DNA from: an uncultured Muribaculaceae bacterium
Lineage (GTDB): Bacteria > Bacteroidota > Bacteroidia > Bacteroidales > Muribaculaceae
Length of the DNA stretch: 14,667 bases
Assembly (NCBI GenBank): GCA_910588245.1
Contig: CAJUQP010000060.1
Location: forward strand, 1-14,667
Reading direction: 5' to 3'
The notes under the pieces were generated by a model. That model made no database searches, was not told the DNA's origin, and worked only from the letters and a program-made list of their open reading frames with translations. How positions within the stretch are numbered: the first letter of the stretch is position 1; each line of letters opens with the position of its first letter. This document shows, piece after piece, positions 6,822 through 13,702 of the stretch. Made by a program: the position numbers and the translations under genes.

Positions 6822-6829
6822 TAACTTTG
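6822..6829 (+). promoter_or_regulatory. -7 element of the GH51 operon
   Basis: TAACTTTG matches TAnnTTTG and lies 81 bases before the ATG at 6911, giving a leader of roughly 75 bases. A TTTC near 6800 is a weak -33. Its position also shows that the open frame extending upstream to 6683 cannot be fully translated. Confidence 0.6.
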
Positions 6830-6910
6830 CATTCGGAAAGGCAGCCCGTCTCTCATCCTCTCTGCCGGATTCCTCTTTTTCTCGAAAAACTCAATAACAA
6901 TATACGCATC

Positions 6911-8869
6911 ATGAAGACTAAAATCATGGCCGCCCTGCTCGCGATGGGATGTGCTGCCGCCGCCTCGGCAGATGTCAACCGTCTTGTCATAGAGCCTAAC
7001 GCCAAGGGGGCGAAAATATCCCCCACCATGTATGGACTCTTCTTCGAGGACATCAACTTCGCCGCCGACGGCGGTCTGTACGCTGAAAAAATCAAGAACC
7101 GCTCGTTCGACTTCCCCCAGCCCCTCATGGGATGGAACGCTTTCGGCAAGTGGGAGCTCAAGAACGACGGCCCTTTCGCCAACAACCCCAACTACATGCG
7201 CCTTCTCCCGGCCGGACACCGCGAGAAGCACACGGGAATCGACAATGAAGGCTTCTTCGGAGTGAGCTTCGAGAAGGGGAAGGACTACGACTTCTCCGTG
7301 TGGGCTCGTGTGCCCGACGGTGGGAAATCGAAGATACGCGTGGAGCTCGAGGATCCCGCATCCATGGCCGAAGGGCAGGACAAAGCTGCCAAGGAGATAG
7401 AGATCTCAGGCAAGGAGTGGAAGAAATATGCCGTGACCCTAACCCCCGGGGAGACCGTGGTGAAGGGTAAGCTCCGCATCTTCCTCTGCAAGCCGGAGAA
7501 CGCCGTCGACCTCGAGCACGTGTCGCTCTTCCCCGCCGACAACGACAACGGACTGCGCAAAGACCTCGTGCAGAAACTTGCCGACCTAAAGCCGGGCATC
7601 TTCCGCTTCCCCGGCGGATGCATCGTGGAGGGAACAGACCTCGCCACACGCTATCAGTGGAAAAACAGCGTCGGCCCGGTGGAAAACCGCAAAGGGAATG
7701 AGAACCGCTGGGAGAATACATTCCGCCACCGTCATTTCCCCGACTACCGCCAGTCGTACGGCCTCGGATTCTACGAATTCTTCAATCTCTGCGAGGAGAT
7801 CGGCGCCGAACCTCTCCCTGTGATCAGCGTGGGTCTGGCATGCCAGTTCCAGAACGGCCTTGACGCCCATGTGCCTGTCGACAGCCTCCAGCCCTACATC
7901 GACGATGTGCTCGACCTCATAGAATTCGCCAATGGCCCTGCCGATTCGGAATGGGGCAAGGTGCGCGCCGACATGGGTCACCCCGCGCCGTTCAACCTCA
8001 AATTCGTGGGCATCGGCAATGAGCAGTGGGGGCCTGAATATCCCGAGCATCTCGAGCCGTTCCTCAAGCAGGTGCGTGCCAAATATCCCGACATCAAGAT
8101 CGTAGGCTCGTCGGGCCCCAACTCCGAGGGAAAGGAATTCGACTACCTCTGGCCTGAGATGAAACGCCTCAAAGCCGACCTCGTCGACGAACATTTCTAC
8201 CGCCCCGAGAGCTGGTTCCTGGCCCAGGGCAACCGCTATGACAACTACGACCGCAAGGGTCCCAAGGTTTTCGCCGGCGAATATGCCTGCCACGGCAAAG
8301 GGAAGAAATACAACCACTTCAACGCCGCCTTGCTTGAAGGAGCCTTCATGACAGGCCTCGAGCGCAACGCCGACGTGGTGGAGATGGCCACCTACGCTCC
8401 CCTCTTCGCCCATGTGGAGGGATGGCAGTGGCGCCCCGACATGATCTGGTTTGACAATCTCCGCTCCATGCCCACAGCAAGCTACTACATTCAGCAGCTC
8501 TATGCTACCAACAAGGGCGACCAGACGGTGCCCCTGAAGATGGACGGCAAGGCCGTGGCCGGCAATGAGGGTCAGAACGGTCTCTTCGCATCTGCCGTGA
8601 AGGAGAATGGGGGCGACCTCATCGTGAAGGTGGCCAACACCGGCGACGCTCCCCAGGATCTGCAGATGGATTTCAAGGGGCTTAAGAAGAACCAGGGCTA
8701 CTCACAGGTGGTGGTGACCACGCTCCATGCCGAGGGCGACGCCGAGAATACCCTCGACAACCAGAATATCGTGAAGCCTGTGGAGAAGACTCTCAGCCTC
8801 GAGAATTCAAAAGACTGGAACGTGACGCTCCCTGCGAAAACGTTTGCCGTATACCGTTTCAAGAAATAA
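6911..8869 (+). CDS. Exported GH51 alpha-L-arabinofuranosidase with CBM-like insert
   Basis: A 652-residue glycoside hydrolase of family 51, which removes terminal alpha-L-arabinofuranosyl units from arabinan, arabinoxylan or their fragments with retention of configuration. ATG 6911 is chosen because it opens a clean signal peptide (MKTKIMAALLAMGCAAAASA, cut before D21); the frame stays open back to 6683, but that part overlaps the promoter. YGLFFEDIN (41-49) begins the catalytic fold. Residues about 85-205 form a carbohydrate-binding-like beta-sandwich. The barrel resumes at FRFPGGCIVEG (231-241). GIGNEQWG carries the predicted acid/base E371 and FAGEYACHG the predicted nucleophile E457. A C-terminal beta domain closes the protein. 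There is no lipobox cysteine, so it should be periplasmic or secreted. It is the first gene of a two-gene operon. Confidence 0.93.
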   Translation: MKTKIMAALLAMGCAAAASADVNRLVIEPNAKGAKISPTMYGLFFEDINFAADGGLYAEKIKNRSFDFPQPLMGWNAFGKWELKNDGPFANNPNYMRLLPAGHREKHTGIDNEGFFGVSFEKGKDYDFSVWARVPDGGKSKIRVELEDPASMAEGQDKAAKEIEISGKEWKKYAVTLTPGETVVKGKLRIFLCKPENAVDLEHVSLFPADNDNGLRKDLVQKLADLKPGIFRFPGGCIVEGTDLATRYQWKNSVGPVENRKGNENRWENTFRHRHFPDYRQSYGLGFYEFFNLCEEIGAEPLPVISVGLACQFQNGLDAHVPVDSLQPYIDDVLDLIEFANGPADSEWGKVRADMGHPAPFNLKFVGIGNEQWGPEYPEHLEPFLKQVRAKYPDIKIVGSSGPNSEGKEFDYLWPEMKRLKADLVDEHFYRPESWFLAQGNRYDNYDRKGPKVFAGEYACHGKGKKYNHFNAALLEGAFMTGLERNADVVEMATYAPLFAHVEGWQWRPDMIWFDNLRSMPTASYYIQQLYATNKGDQTVPLKMDGKAVAGNEGQNGLFASAVKENGGDLIVKVANTGDAPQDLQMDFKGLKKNQGYSQVVVTTLHAEGDAENTLDNQNIVKPVEKTLSLENSKDWNVTLPAKTFAVYRFKK

Positions 8870-8881
8870 TCCCCGCAAGAT

Positions 8882-10426
8882 ATGAAGAAATTACTTAACG
8901 CCCTCGCTCTCGCGGCCCTCTGCGCCATTCCGGGCATGGCCGCCAACGAGGCCCTGGTCAATCTCCAGCCTTCCAAGGAGAGCCCCGTGATCCAGAAAGA
9001 GATCTACGGACAGTTTGCCGAGCATCTCGGCACATGCATCTATGGCGGCCTCTGGGTCGGACCCGATTCCGACATCCCCAACCAGAACGGCTACCGCCTC
9101 GATGTGCTCAACGCCCTCAAGGAGCTCCACGTGCCCGTGCTCCGCTGGCCCGGCGGCTGCTTCGCCGACGAATACCACTGGATGGACGGCATAGGTCCCA
9201 AGTCGGAACGCCCCCGCATGGTCAACAACAACTGGGGTGGCACCGTGGAAGACAACTCTTTCGGCACCCATGACTTCTTCGACCTCTGCGAACTGCTCGG
9301 ATGCGAGCCATATCTGAGCGGCAACGTCGGCTCAGGCACCGTCGAGGAGCTCGCCAAGTGGGTGGAGTATATCACGGCCGAAGACGGCCCGATGGCCGCG
9401 CTCCGCAAGAAGAACGGCCGCGAGAAACCCTGGAAGCTGAAATATCTCGGCGTGGGCAACGAGAGCTGGGGATGCGGCGGTAACTTCACCCCGGAGTTCT
9501 ATGCCGACGTATATCGCCGCTATCAGACGTATTGCCGCAATTTCAACGGCAACCACCTCTATAAGATAGCCTCCGGTGCCAGCGACTACGACTACAACTG
9601 GACTGAAGTGCTCATGAAGAACGCCGGACGCCATATGGACGGTATCTCCCTCCACTATTACACAGTGCTCGGATGGAGCGGCAGCAAAGGCTCTGCCATC
9701 AACTTCAACGAGGAAGACTGGTACTGGTGCCTGGGCAAATGCCTGGAAGTGGGCGACGTGGTGCGCCGCCACTGTGAGATCATGGATAAGTATGACCCGA
9801 AGAAACGTGTGGGTCTGCTCGTCGACGAGTGGGGCACATGGTTCGATCAGGAGCCCGGATCGATTCCCGGACACCTCTATCAGCAGAACTCCCTGCGCGA
9901 CGCCATGGTGGCTGCCCTCAGCCTCAACACGTTTCATACTTTCTCCGACCGCGTGAAGATGACCAACATCGCCCAAATCGCCAACGTTCTCCAGTCGATG
10001 GTGCTCACAAAGGGCAACCAGATGGTTCTGACTCCCACCTACTACGTCTTCAAGATGTATGTGCCTCATCAGGACGCTCAGTACATCCCTGCCCAGGTGG
10101 CTTGTCCGGTGAAGAAAGACCGCAACGGCCGCGATGTGCCCGTAGTGAGTGCTACGGCATCGGCCAAGAACGGCACCACCACCCTCTCGCTCGTCAATAC
10201 CGACCTTAATGAGCCCGTCACCATATCGGTGGCCCTCAACGGTGTTCCCGCGAAGAAAGTGGCCGGTGAGATCCTCACCGCCGCCTCGATGAACGACTAC
10301 AACGATTTCGGCCAGCCCGAGAAAGTTACCCTGAAACCCTTCTCCTCCAAATCGTGGAAAGTGAGCGGCGACCGTCTTACCGTCACCCTCCCCGCGAAGA
10401 GTATCGTTACCCTCTCACTGAAATAA
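8882..10426 (+). CDS. Exported GH51 alpha-L-arabinofuranosidase (compact AbfA type)
   Basis: A 514-residue GH51 enzyme of the compact two-domain form, without the carbohydrate-binding-like insert of its neighbour. A signal peptide occupies residues 1-20 or 21 (MKKLLNALALAALCAIPGMA, cut around A20/A21), unlike the classical cytoplasmic AbfA enzymes. YGQFAEHLG near residue 42 and LRWPGGCFADEYHW (87-100) are family signatures. GVGNESWGCGG contains the predicted acid/base E194, and LLVDEWGTW the predicted nucleophile E316. The C-terminal beta-sandwich ends in ILTAASMNDYNDFG and KPF, typical of the family. It begins 12 bases after the preceding GH51 stop, so the two are made together. The likely division of labour is the larger enzyme on longer or branched chains and this one on short arabino-oligosaccharides; that is inference. 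A strong terminator follows. Confidence 0.94.
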   Translation: MKKLLNALALAALCAIPGMAANEALVNLQPSKESPVIQKEIYGQFAEHLGTCIYGGLWVGPDSDIPNQNGYRLDVLNALKELHVPVLRWPGGCFADEYHWMDGIGPKSERPRMVNNNWGGTVEDNSFGTHDFFDLCELLGCEPYLSGNVGSGTVEELAKWVEYITAEDGPMAALRKKNGREKPWKLKYLGVGNESWGCGGNFTPEFYADVYRRYQTYCRNFNGNHLYKIASGASDYDYNWTEVLMKNAGRHMDGISLHYYTVLGWSGSKGSAINFNEEDWYWCLGKCLEVGDVVRRHCEIMDKYDPKKRVGLLVDEWGTWFDQEPGSIPGHLYQQNSLRDAMVAALSLNTFHTFSDRVKMTNIAQIANVLQSMVLTKGNQMVLTPTYYVFKMYVPHQDAQYIPAQVACPVKKDRNGRDVPVVSATASAKNGTTTLSLVNTDLNEPVTISVALNGVPAKKVAGEILTAASMNDYNDFGQPEKVTLKPFSSKSWKVSGDRLTVTLPAKSIVTLSLK

Positions 10427-10453
10427 CCCCCAACGTTTCTTTCATAGATCGTA

Positions 10454-10494
10454 GCCCTGCCCGACTTCCTCCAAGTCCGGCAGGGCATTTTTAT
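10454..10494 (+). terminator. Strong intrinsic terminator of the GH51 operon
   Basis: GCCCTGCCCGACTT (10454-10467) pairs with AAGTCCGGCAGGGC (10473-10486) around CCTCC with a single C/C mismatch, then ATTTTTATT. It begins 27 bases after the second GH51 stop. The 23-bp repeat array begins only a few bases downstream, so this is also the left edge of the accessory block. Confidence 0.9.
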
Positions 10495-10499
10495 TGTCC

Positions 10500-10580
10500 G
10501 GAAGCAAAATCGCGCCAAGTACGGAAGTGAAATCGCGCCAAGTACGGAAGTGAAATCGCGCCAAGTACGGAAGTAAAATA
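10500..10580. repeat. 23-bp tandem repeat array (3 full units and a half)
   Basis: Units span 10500-10522, 10523-10545, 10546-10568 and a partial 10569-10580. Each begins GGAAG and shares the core AAATCGCGCCAAGTAC. Units 2 and 3 are identical; unit 1 differs by two bases within its first eight (GGAAGCAA against GGAAGTGA); the partial unit begins GGAAGTAA. No spacer separates them, so it is not CRISPR. The array ends 20 bases before the -33 element of the ATPase gene, a position suited to an operator, an iteron-like protein array or a target recognised by the adjacent ATPase/nuclease-like protein. Confidence 0.92.
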
Positions 10581-10599
10581 CTAAAATGCCTTATTACTA

Positions 10600-10631
10600 T
10601 TTGTTTATTACATTGATAATTTGTATTTTTG
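10600..10631 (+). promoter_or_regulatory. Promoter of the DUF4143 ATPase gene
   Basis: TTTG at 10600-10603 and TATTTTTG at 10624-10631 are 20 bases apart, a textbook Bacteroidetes promoter. It fixes the gene start: the in-frame TTG at 10629 is part of the -7 element, so the first usable start is ATG 10650. Confidence 0.85.
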
Positions 10632-10649
10632 CATCAAAATATATATGAT

Positions 10650-11939
10650 ATGGAATCTTACACTCCAAGAATAATAGACAGGATTCTGAAAGATGAACTT
10701 GATGCCATAGGCGCTGTCCTTCTGGAAGGACCGAAAGCCTGCGGTAAAACCACGACAGCAGAACAAGCCGCCAATAGTGTCATCTATATGGATGATCCGG
10801 TAAGACGCAATCAATATCTTCAGATGGTGGAGACGGATATATCATATATATTAGATGGTGCTACACCAAGACTTATCGATGAATGGCAGATCGCTCCCAA
10901 AATCTGGGATGCTGTAAGATATGAGGTAGATCATAGGCATAGCGACGGACAATTTATTCTTACAGGATCTGCTGGGCCACCGAAACAAGACAAGGAAGAG
11001 ATGAGGCATAGCGGTACGGGACGTTTCTCATGGCTGATGATGCGGCCCATGTCTCTTTGGGAATCACATGATTCCAATGGCGATGTAAGCTTGTCAGATC
11101 TGTTTCATAAAGATGGCTCATCACCTGTCAGAGGTACTAATGCCCTGAATCTTTCCAACATCGCTTTCCTGACGTGCCGTGGAGGATGGCCAAGAGCTGT
11201 GGATAAAGGTATGGAAAAATCCGCTCTGCGTCATGCTATAAACTATTACGAAGCCATTGTCAGGAATGACATATCAAGAGTTGACGATGTAGAACGCGAT
11301 GAACAACGGGTAAGAAGGATTATGCGTTCATATGCCCGTCATCAGGGCACACAGGCCAGTGCTGTGACAATCTTAAAGGATATTTCCAATAATGACACGG
11401 CAGAAATCAGCGACAAGACTATCTATTCATATATCAATGCCTTGAAAAGCATATTCGTGATTGAAGATATGCCTGCATGGAGCCCGAATCTACGTAGCAA
11501 ATCGGCTATTCGTAGCCTTGACACCCGCTATTACGTCGATCCCTCGATAGCTTGCGCCGCATTAGGTCTTGGACCCGATGACCTGATAAATGACCTCAAC
11601 ACATTCGGTTTCATGTTCGAGGGTTTATGTGTGAGAGATCTGAGGGTATATGCACAGGCAATTGATGGAACTGTGTTTCATTTCCGCGACAAAAGCGGTC
11701 TGGAATGTGATGCAGTCGTTCATCTCCGCAACGGAAACTTTGGATTGATAGAAATCAAACTGGGAGGAGACAAACTTATTGAGGAAGGGGCCAAAAATCT
11801 TCTCACCTTAAAGGAACGTATCGATACCACCAGGATGAAAGCACCATCCTTCACAATGGTTCTTACAGCCGTAGGCGATTATGCCTATACACGCACAGAT
11901 GGTGTGATCGTAGCCCCCATCGGCTGCCTTAAACCCTAA
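10650..11939 (+). CDS. AAA-type ATPase with C-terminal DUF4143 domain
   Basis: A 429-residue ATPase of the AAA_14/DUF4143 class. Walker A is GPKACGKT at residues 27-34; Walker B is PRLIDEWQ with D77 and E78; ILTGSA (103-108) fits the sensor-1 position. The arginine-containing RHSGTGR and MRPMSLWES stretch follows, as in other members. The C-terminal DUF4143 part holds a nuclease-like signature with E352, D354, E368 and K370 (LECD, then EIKLG), resembling the PD-(D/E)XK core. Such proteins are very common in Bacteroidales accessory regions, and their cellular role is not established; DNA processing or defence has been suggested from domain content only. The start at 10650 follows from the promoter. 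The last codons (KP, stop) are built from the heptamer repeat that follows. A 23-bp repeat array sits just upstream of its promoter. Confidence 0.9.
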   Translation: MESYTPRIIDRILKDELDAIGAVLLEGPKACGKTTTAEQAANSVIYMDDPVRRNQYLQMVETDISYILDGATPRLIDEWQIAPKIWDAVRYEVDHRHSDGQFILTGSAGPPKQDKEEMRHSGTGRFSWLMMRPMSLWESHDSNGDVSLSDLFHKDGSSPVRGTNALNLSNIAFLTCRGGWPRAVDKGMEKSALRHAINYYEAIVRNDISRVDDVERDEQRVRRIMRSYARHQGTQASAVTILKDISNNDTAEISDKTIYSYINALKSIFVIEDMPAWSPNLRSKSAIRSLDTRYYVDPSIACAALGLGPDDLINDLNTFGFMFEGLCVRDLRVYAQAIDGTVFHFRDKSGLECDAVVHLRNGNFGLIEIKLGGDKLIEEGAKNLLTLKERIDTTRMKAPSFTMVLTAVGDYAYTRTDGVIVAPIGCLKP

Positions 11940-11987
11940 ACCCTCAACACTAAACCTTCAATCCTCAACTCTAAACCCTAAACCAAC
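11932..11987 (+). repeat. Degenerate AACCCTA heptamer tract (8 units)
   Basis: Eight uninterrupted units: AACCCTA, AACCCTC, AACACTA, AACCTTC, AATCCTC, AACTCTA, AACCCTA, AACCAAC. The first unit overlaps the ATPase reading frame and provides its Pro codon and TAA stop (11937-11939). The last ends one base before the TTG that opens the next frame. Units are in the same orientation as transcription. Confidence 0.9.
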
Positions 11988-11988
11988 T

Positions 11989-12414
11989 TTGGCAACTTCA
12001 GTAAGACTCATTCGCCGCTATGTCTGGCTCATCGACACTATCCGTCGTGCCGGACGCCTCACCCTTGAGGAAATCAACCAGAAATGGATGGACGAACGGA
12101 CACTCCGTCTGGAAAATAAGGGTGACGATGAGGTGATGGGAGTAAACGTAGATTACGACTACGACTGCGAGAAAGTGATGTTGCGAGTATATGGCCGTCA
12201 GCGTGCCTACATCGAGACATTACCACTCCACAAGTCGCAGCGCCTCGTAAAAGCCGGCAAGGAAAGCTCCGACTACGAGCTGACCATTCGCCCCGAATAC
12301 GAATTCCAGCACGCCATCCTCGCCCTGGGTCCCGAGGCCGAGATCCTCTCCCCCGGCTGGCTCCGCGACGAGCTCCGCATCCTTGCCACCGACATCCTCC
12401 GTCACTATTCCTGA
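11989..12414 (+). CDS. WYL-type regulator lacking its middle, TTG start (probable decaying gene)
   Basis: A 141-residue frame opening at TTG. Residues 1-40 (ATSVRLIRRYVWLIDTIRRAG, then LTLEEINQKW) match the N-terminal helix-turn-helix start of Bacteroidales WYL-domain regulators. From about residue 49 onward the sequence matches only their C-terminal extension (VMGVNVDYDYDCEKV, LRVYGRQRAYIETLPLH, RPEYEFQHAILALGPEAEILSPGWLRDEL). Those regulators are usually a little over 300 residues, so the rest of the DNA-binding part and the whole WYL ligand-binding domain are gone through an in-frame deletion. Homologues I recall begin with ATG at the residue that is TTG here, and no other early ATG exists. 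The frame is otherwise intact, so a short product is possible, but loss of the central domain and a weakened start together suggest a gene in decay. The family assignment is from memory of typical members. Confidence 0.6.
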   Translation: MATSVRLIRRYVWLIDTIRRAGRLTLEEINQKWMDERTLRLENKGDDEVMGVNVDYDYDCEKVMLRVYGRQRAYIETLPLHKSQRLVKAGKESSDYELTIRPEYEFQHAILALGPEAEILSPGWLRDELRILATDILRHYS

Positions 12415-12443
12415 CCACGATTGCCCATTCATTAGGCTCCACC

Positions 12444-12468
12444 CATAGGCGGTAATCTACAGCCTATG
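12444..12468. other. Hairpin between convergent genes
   Basis: CATAGGC (12444-12450) pairs with GCCTATG (12462-12468), and an inner GTA/TAC pair extends the stem across one mismatch. It lies between the WYL remnant and the convergent small membrane protein gene. No T-run follows on either strand, so a role as terminator is only possible. Confidence 0.4.
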
Positions 12469-12494
12469 AAGTGTCACGGTCTGCCGCAACCCCC

Positions 12495-12824
12495 TCATCG
12501 ATTATCCTCTCGACAAAAGATCCGGTTCAATACACAGACAAACCAACGGCAAACCCAAAAAGAAAATATAATCAAAACCGGTTCCTTAATCCAGATCCAG
12601 TCCGACTCAAGAATTTCCACCGGCAAAGTAAACAGAAGAGCAATATCGATTACCAATATCATTAATAAAGATGAGATGAAATAAAGAAACAGCCATCTGT
12701 ACCTCCTCTTCATTCCGGTTGCCGACGCCATGTCACTCTTCGTTTTATTCTGCTCCACGACATCCGTCTCATCCTCAAATACCCCTTCCAGCCATATCCT
12801 GAAATCCTCATAACGTCTACCCAT
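12495..12824 (-). CDS. Small two-helix membrane protein of unknown function
   Basis: A 109-residue frame I do not recognise. Residues 1-43 are charged and soluble (GRRYEDFRIWLEGVFEDE...). Two hydrophobic segments follow, about 44-67 (WLFLYFISSLLMILVIDIALLFTL) in two pieces and about 79-100, separated by an acidic hairpin loop with E70, E73 and D75. Arg and Lys at 39-43 before the first segment suggest a cytoplasmic N-terminus by the positive-inside rule. ATG 12824 is preferred over the longer start at 12872 because the added residues (MPSCGRRGGLFCGKKD) look like translated leader. It is divergent from the AbiE-type operon, and its upstream promoter match is poor (TTATTTTG near 12837). It could be an accessory of that system, an unrelated hypothetical gene, or spurious. 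Confidence 0.5.
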   Translation of the reverse strand: MGRRYEDFRIWLEGVFEDETDVVEQNKTKSDMASATGMKRRYRWLFLYFISSLLMILVIDIALLFTLPVEILESDWIWIKEPVLIIFSFWVCRWFVCVLNRIFCREDNR

Positions 12825-12938
12825 ATCTTTTTTCCCGCAAAATAAACCACCCCTCCTGCCACATGACGGCAAAACAAGTTAAAAACATCTATCAAAAGTT
12901 TAAGAAGAATAAGCCAACTCAAACTTGAATTTGTTATG

Positions 12939-12978
12939 TATTTGCATGTAATTACATAATTTTATATCTTTGCAAATA
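12939..12978. promoter_or_regulatory. Promoter and candidate operator of the AbiE-type operon
   Basis: TTTG at 12941-12944 and TATCTTTG at 12965-12972 are 20 bases apart. Between them lies the perfect palindrome ATGTAATTACAT (12946-12957). Both are framed by an inverted pair, TATTTGC at 12939-12945 and GCAAATA at 12972-12978. AbiEi-type antitoxins repress their own promoter through inverted repeats, so the palindrome or the outer pair is the likely operator. Confidence 0.7.
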
Positions 12979-12996
12979 GAAATAACTGATATTAAT

Positions 12997-13698
12997 ATGA
13001 CTTCATTCAGAAAAAGAATACTCGAGCAGATTGAAAAGATAGATGCCGGACGTATATTCACGTTCCGGGATTTGACATTTGAAACTGGAAAGACCGCCAA
13101 CGTTGCGGTTCTCCTATCTGAACTGAGTCGTAAAGGATCACTGGTTCGTGTGGAAAAGGGAGCTTATTACCGTCCCAAGAAATCAGTGTTAGGATTTGGA
13201 GAACTCCCTGTATATCAAGATGAACAGTTTCGATATCTGAGAAAAAAGTTGAACGGATATATCACGGGAGCATATGTATATAATAAAATGGGACTAACCG
13301 AACAGGTCGCAACCACCATAACGATAGCTACTCCCAATCCTGTCCGCCGTTTCAATTTCAAGAACTTGGACGTGGAATGCGTAAAAGCCTACTGCATGGA
13401 TTTTTCCGATGAAAGCCTTATTCCATACTTACGCTTGCTTGATGCGATAAAAGACATGAATCACATACCAGGTACAACCGGTCAGGATATCTACAATCGT
13501 GTCAAATGTCAATATTTCAATAGATATAATCAATCAGAACTAAAAAAATTAGTATCTTTGGCGAAAAATTATCCACCACGTGTCAGAAAAGTTGTCGCAG
13601 ACATAATGGGCGACATCGGACAAATCATGATGCAAACAGAAATGGCAAAAACAGTTCTTCCAACAACGCGGTTCAATTTGAATTATAAAACAGCATAG
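12997..13698 (+). CDS. AbiEi-like antitoxin (DUF6088-type) of a type IV system
   Basis: A 233-residue protein with an N-terminal winged-helix-like region (about residues 18-65) reading RIFTFRDL, then NVAVLLSELSRKGSLVRVEKGAYYRPKKS, the layout of AbiEi/DUF6088 antitoxins. The middle (GYITGAYVYNKMGLTEQVATTITIAT, then VRRFNF) fits the same family. In type IV systems the antitoxin does not bind the toxin but counters its effect and represses the operon through its N-terminal DNA-binding part. ATG 12997 is chosen since the in-frame TTG at 12970 is inside the -7 element. The toxin gene begins 4 bases after the stop, a tight two-gene operon. DUF6088 is my recollection of the Bacteroidales name for this type; the paired toxin makes the role fairly safe. 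Confidence 0.82.
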   Translation: MTSFRKRILEQIEKIDAGRIFTFRDLTFETGKTANVAVLLSELSRKGSLVRVEKGAYYRPKKSVLGFGELPVYQDEQFRYLRKKLNGYITGAYVYNKMGLTEQVATTITIATPNPVRRFNFKNLDVECVKAYCMDFSDESLIPYLRLLDAIKDMNHIPGTTGQDIYNRVKCQYFNRYNQSELKKLVSLAKNYPPRVRKVVADIMGDIGQIMMQTEMAKTVLPTTRFNLNYKTA

Positions 13699-13702
13699 AC
13701 AT

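Noticed and set aside
6683..6910. 76-codon in-frame upstream extension of the first GH51 gene
   Set aside because: It spans the -7 element at 6822 and would place the obvious signal peptide in the interior; ATG 6911 is the start.
7586..8413. 275-codon minus-strand frame within the first GH51 gene
   Set aside because: Antisense shadow over the catalytic region of a GH51 enzyme; no recognisable domain.
10500..10580. CRISPR array
   Set aside because: The 23-bp units abut without spacers and no cas gene is present.
12970..12996. TTG start for the AbiEi-like gene, and likewise TTG 10629 for the ATPase gene
   Set aside because: Both TTG codons are the last three bases of -7 promoter elements, upstream of any transcription start.
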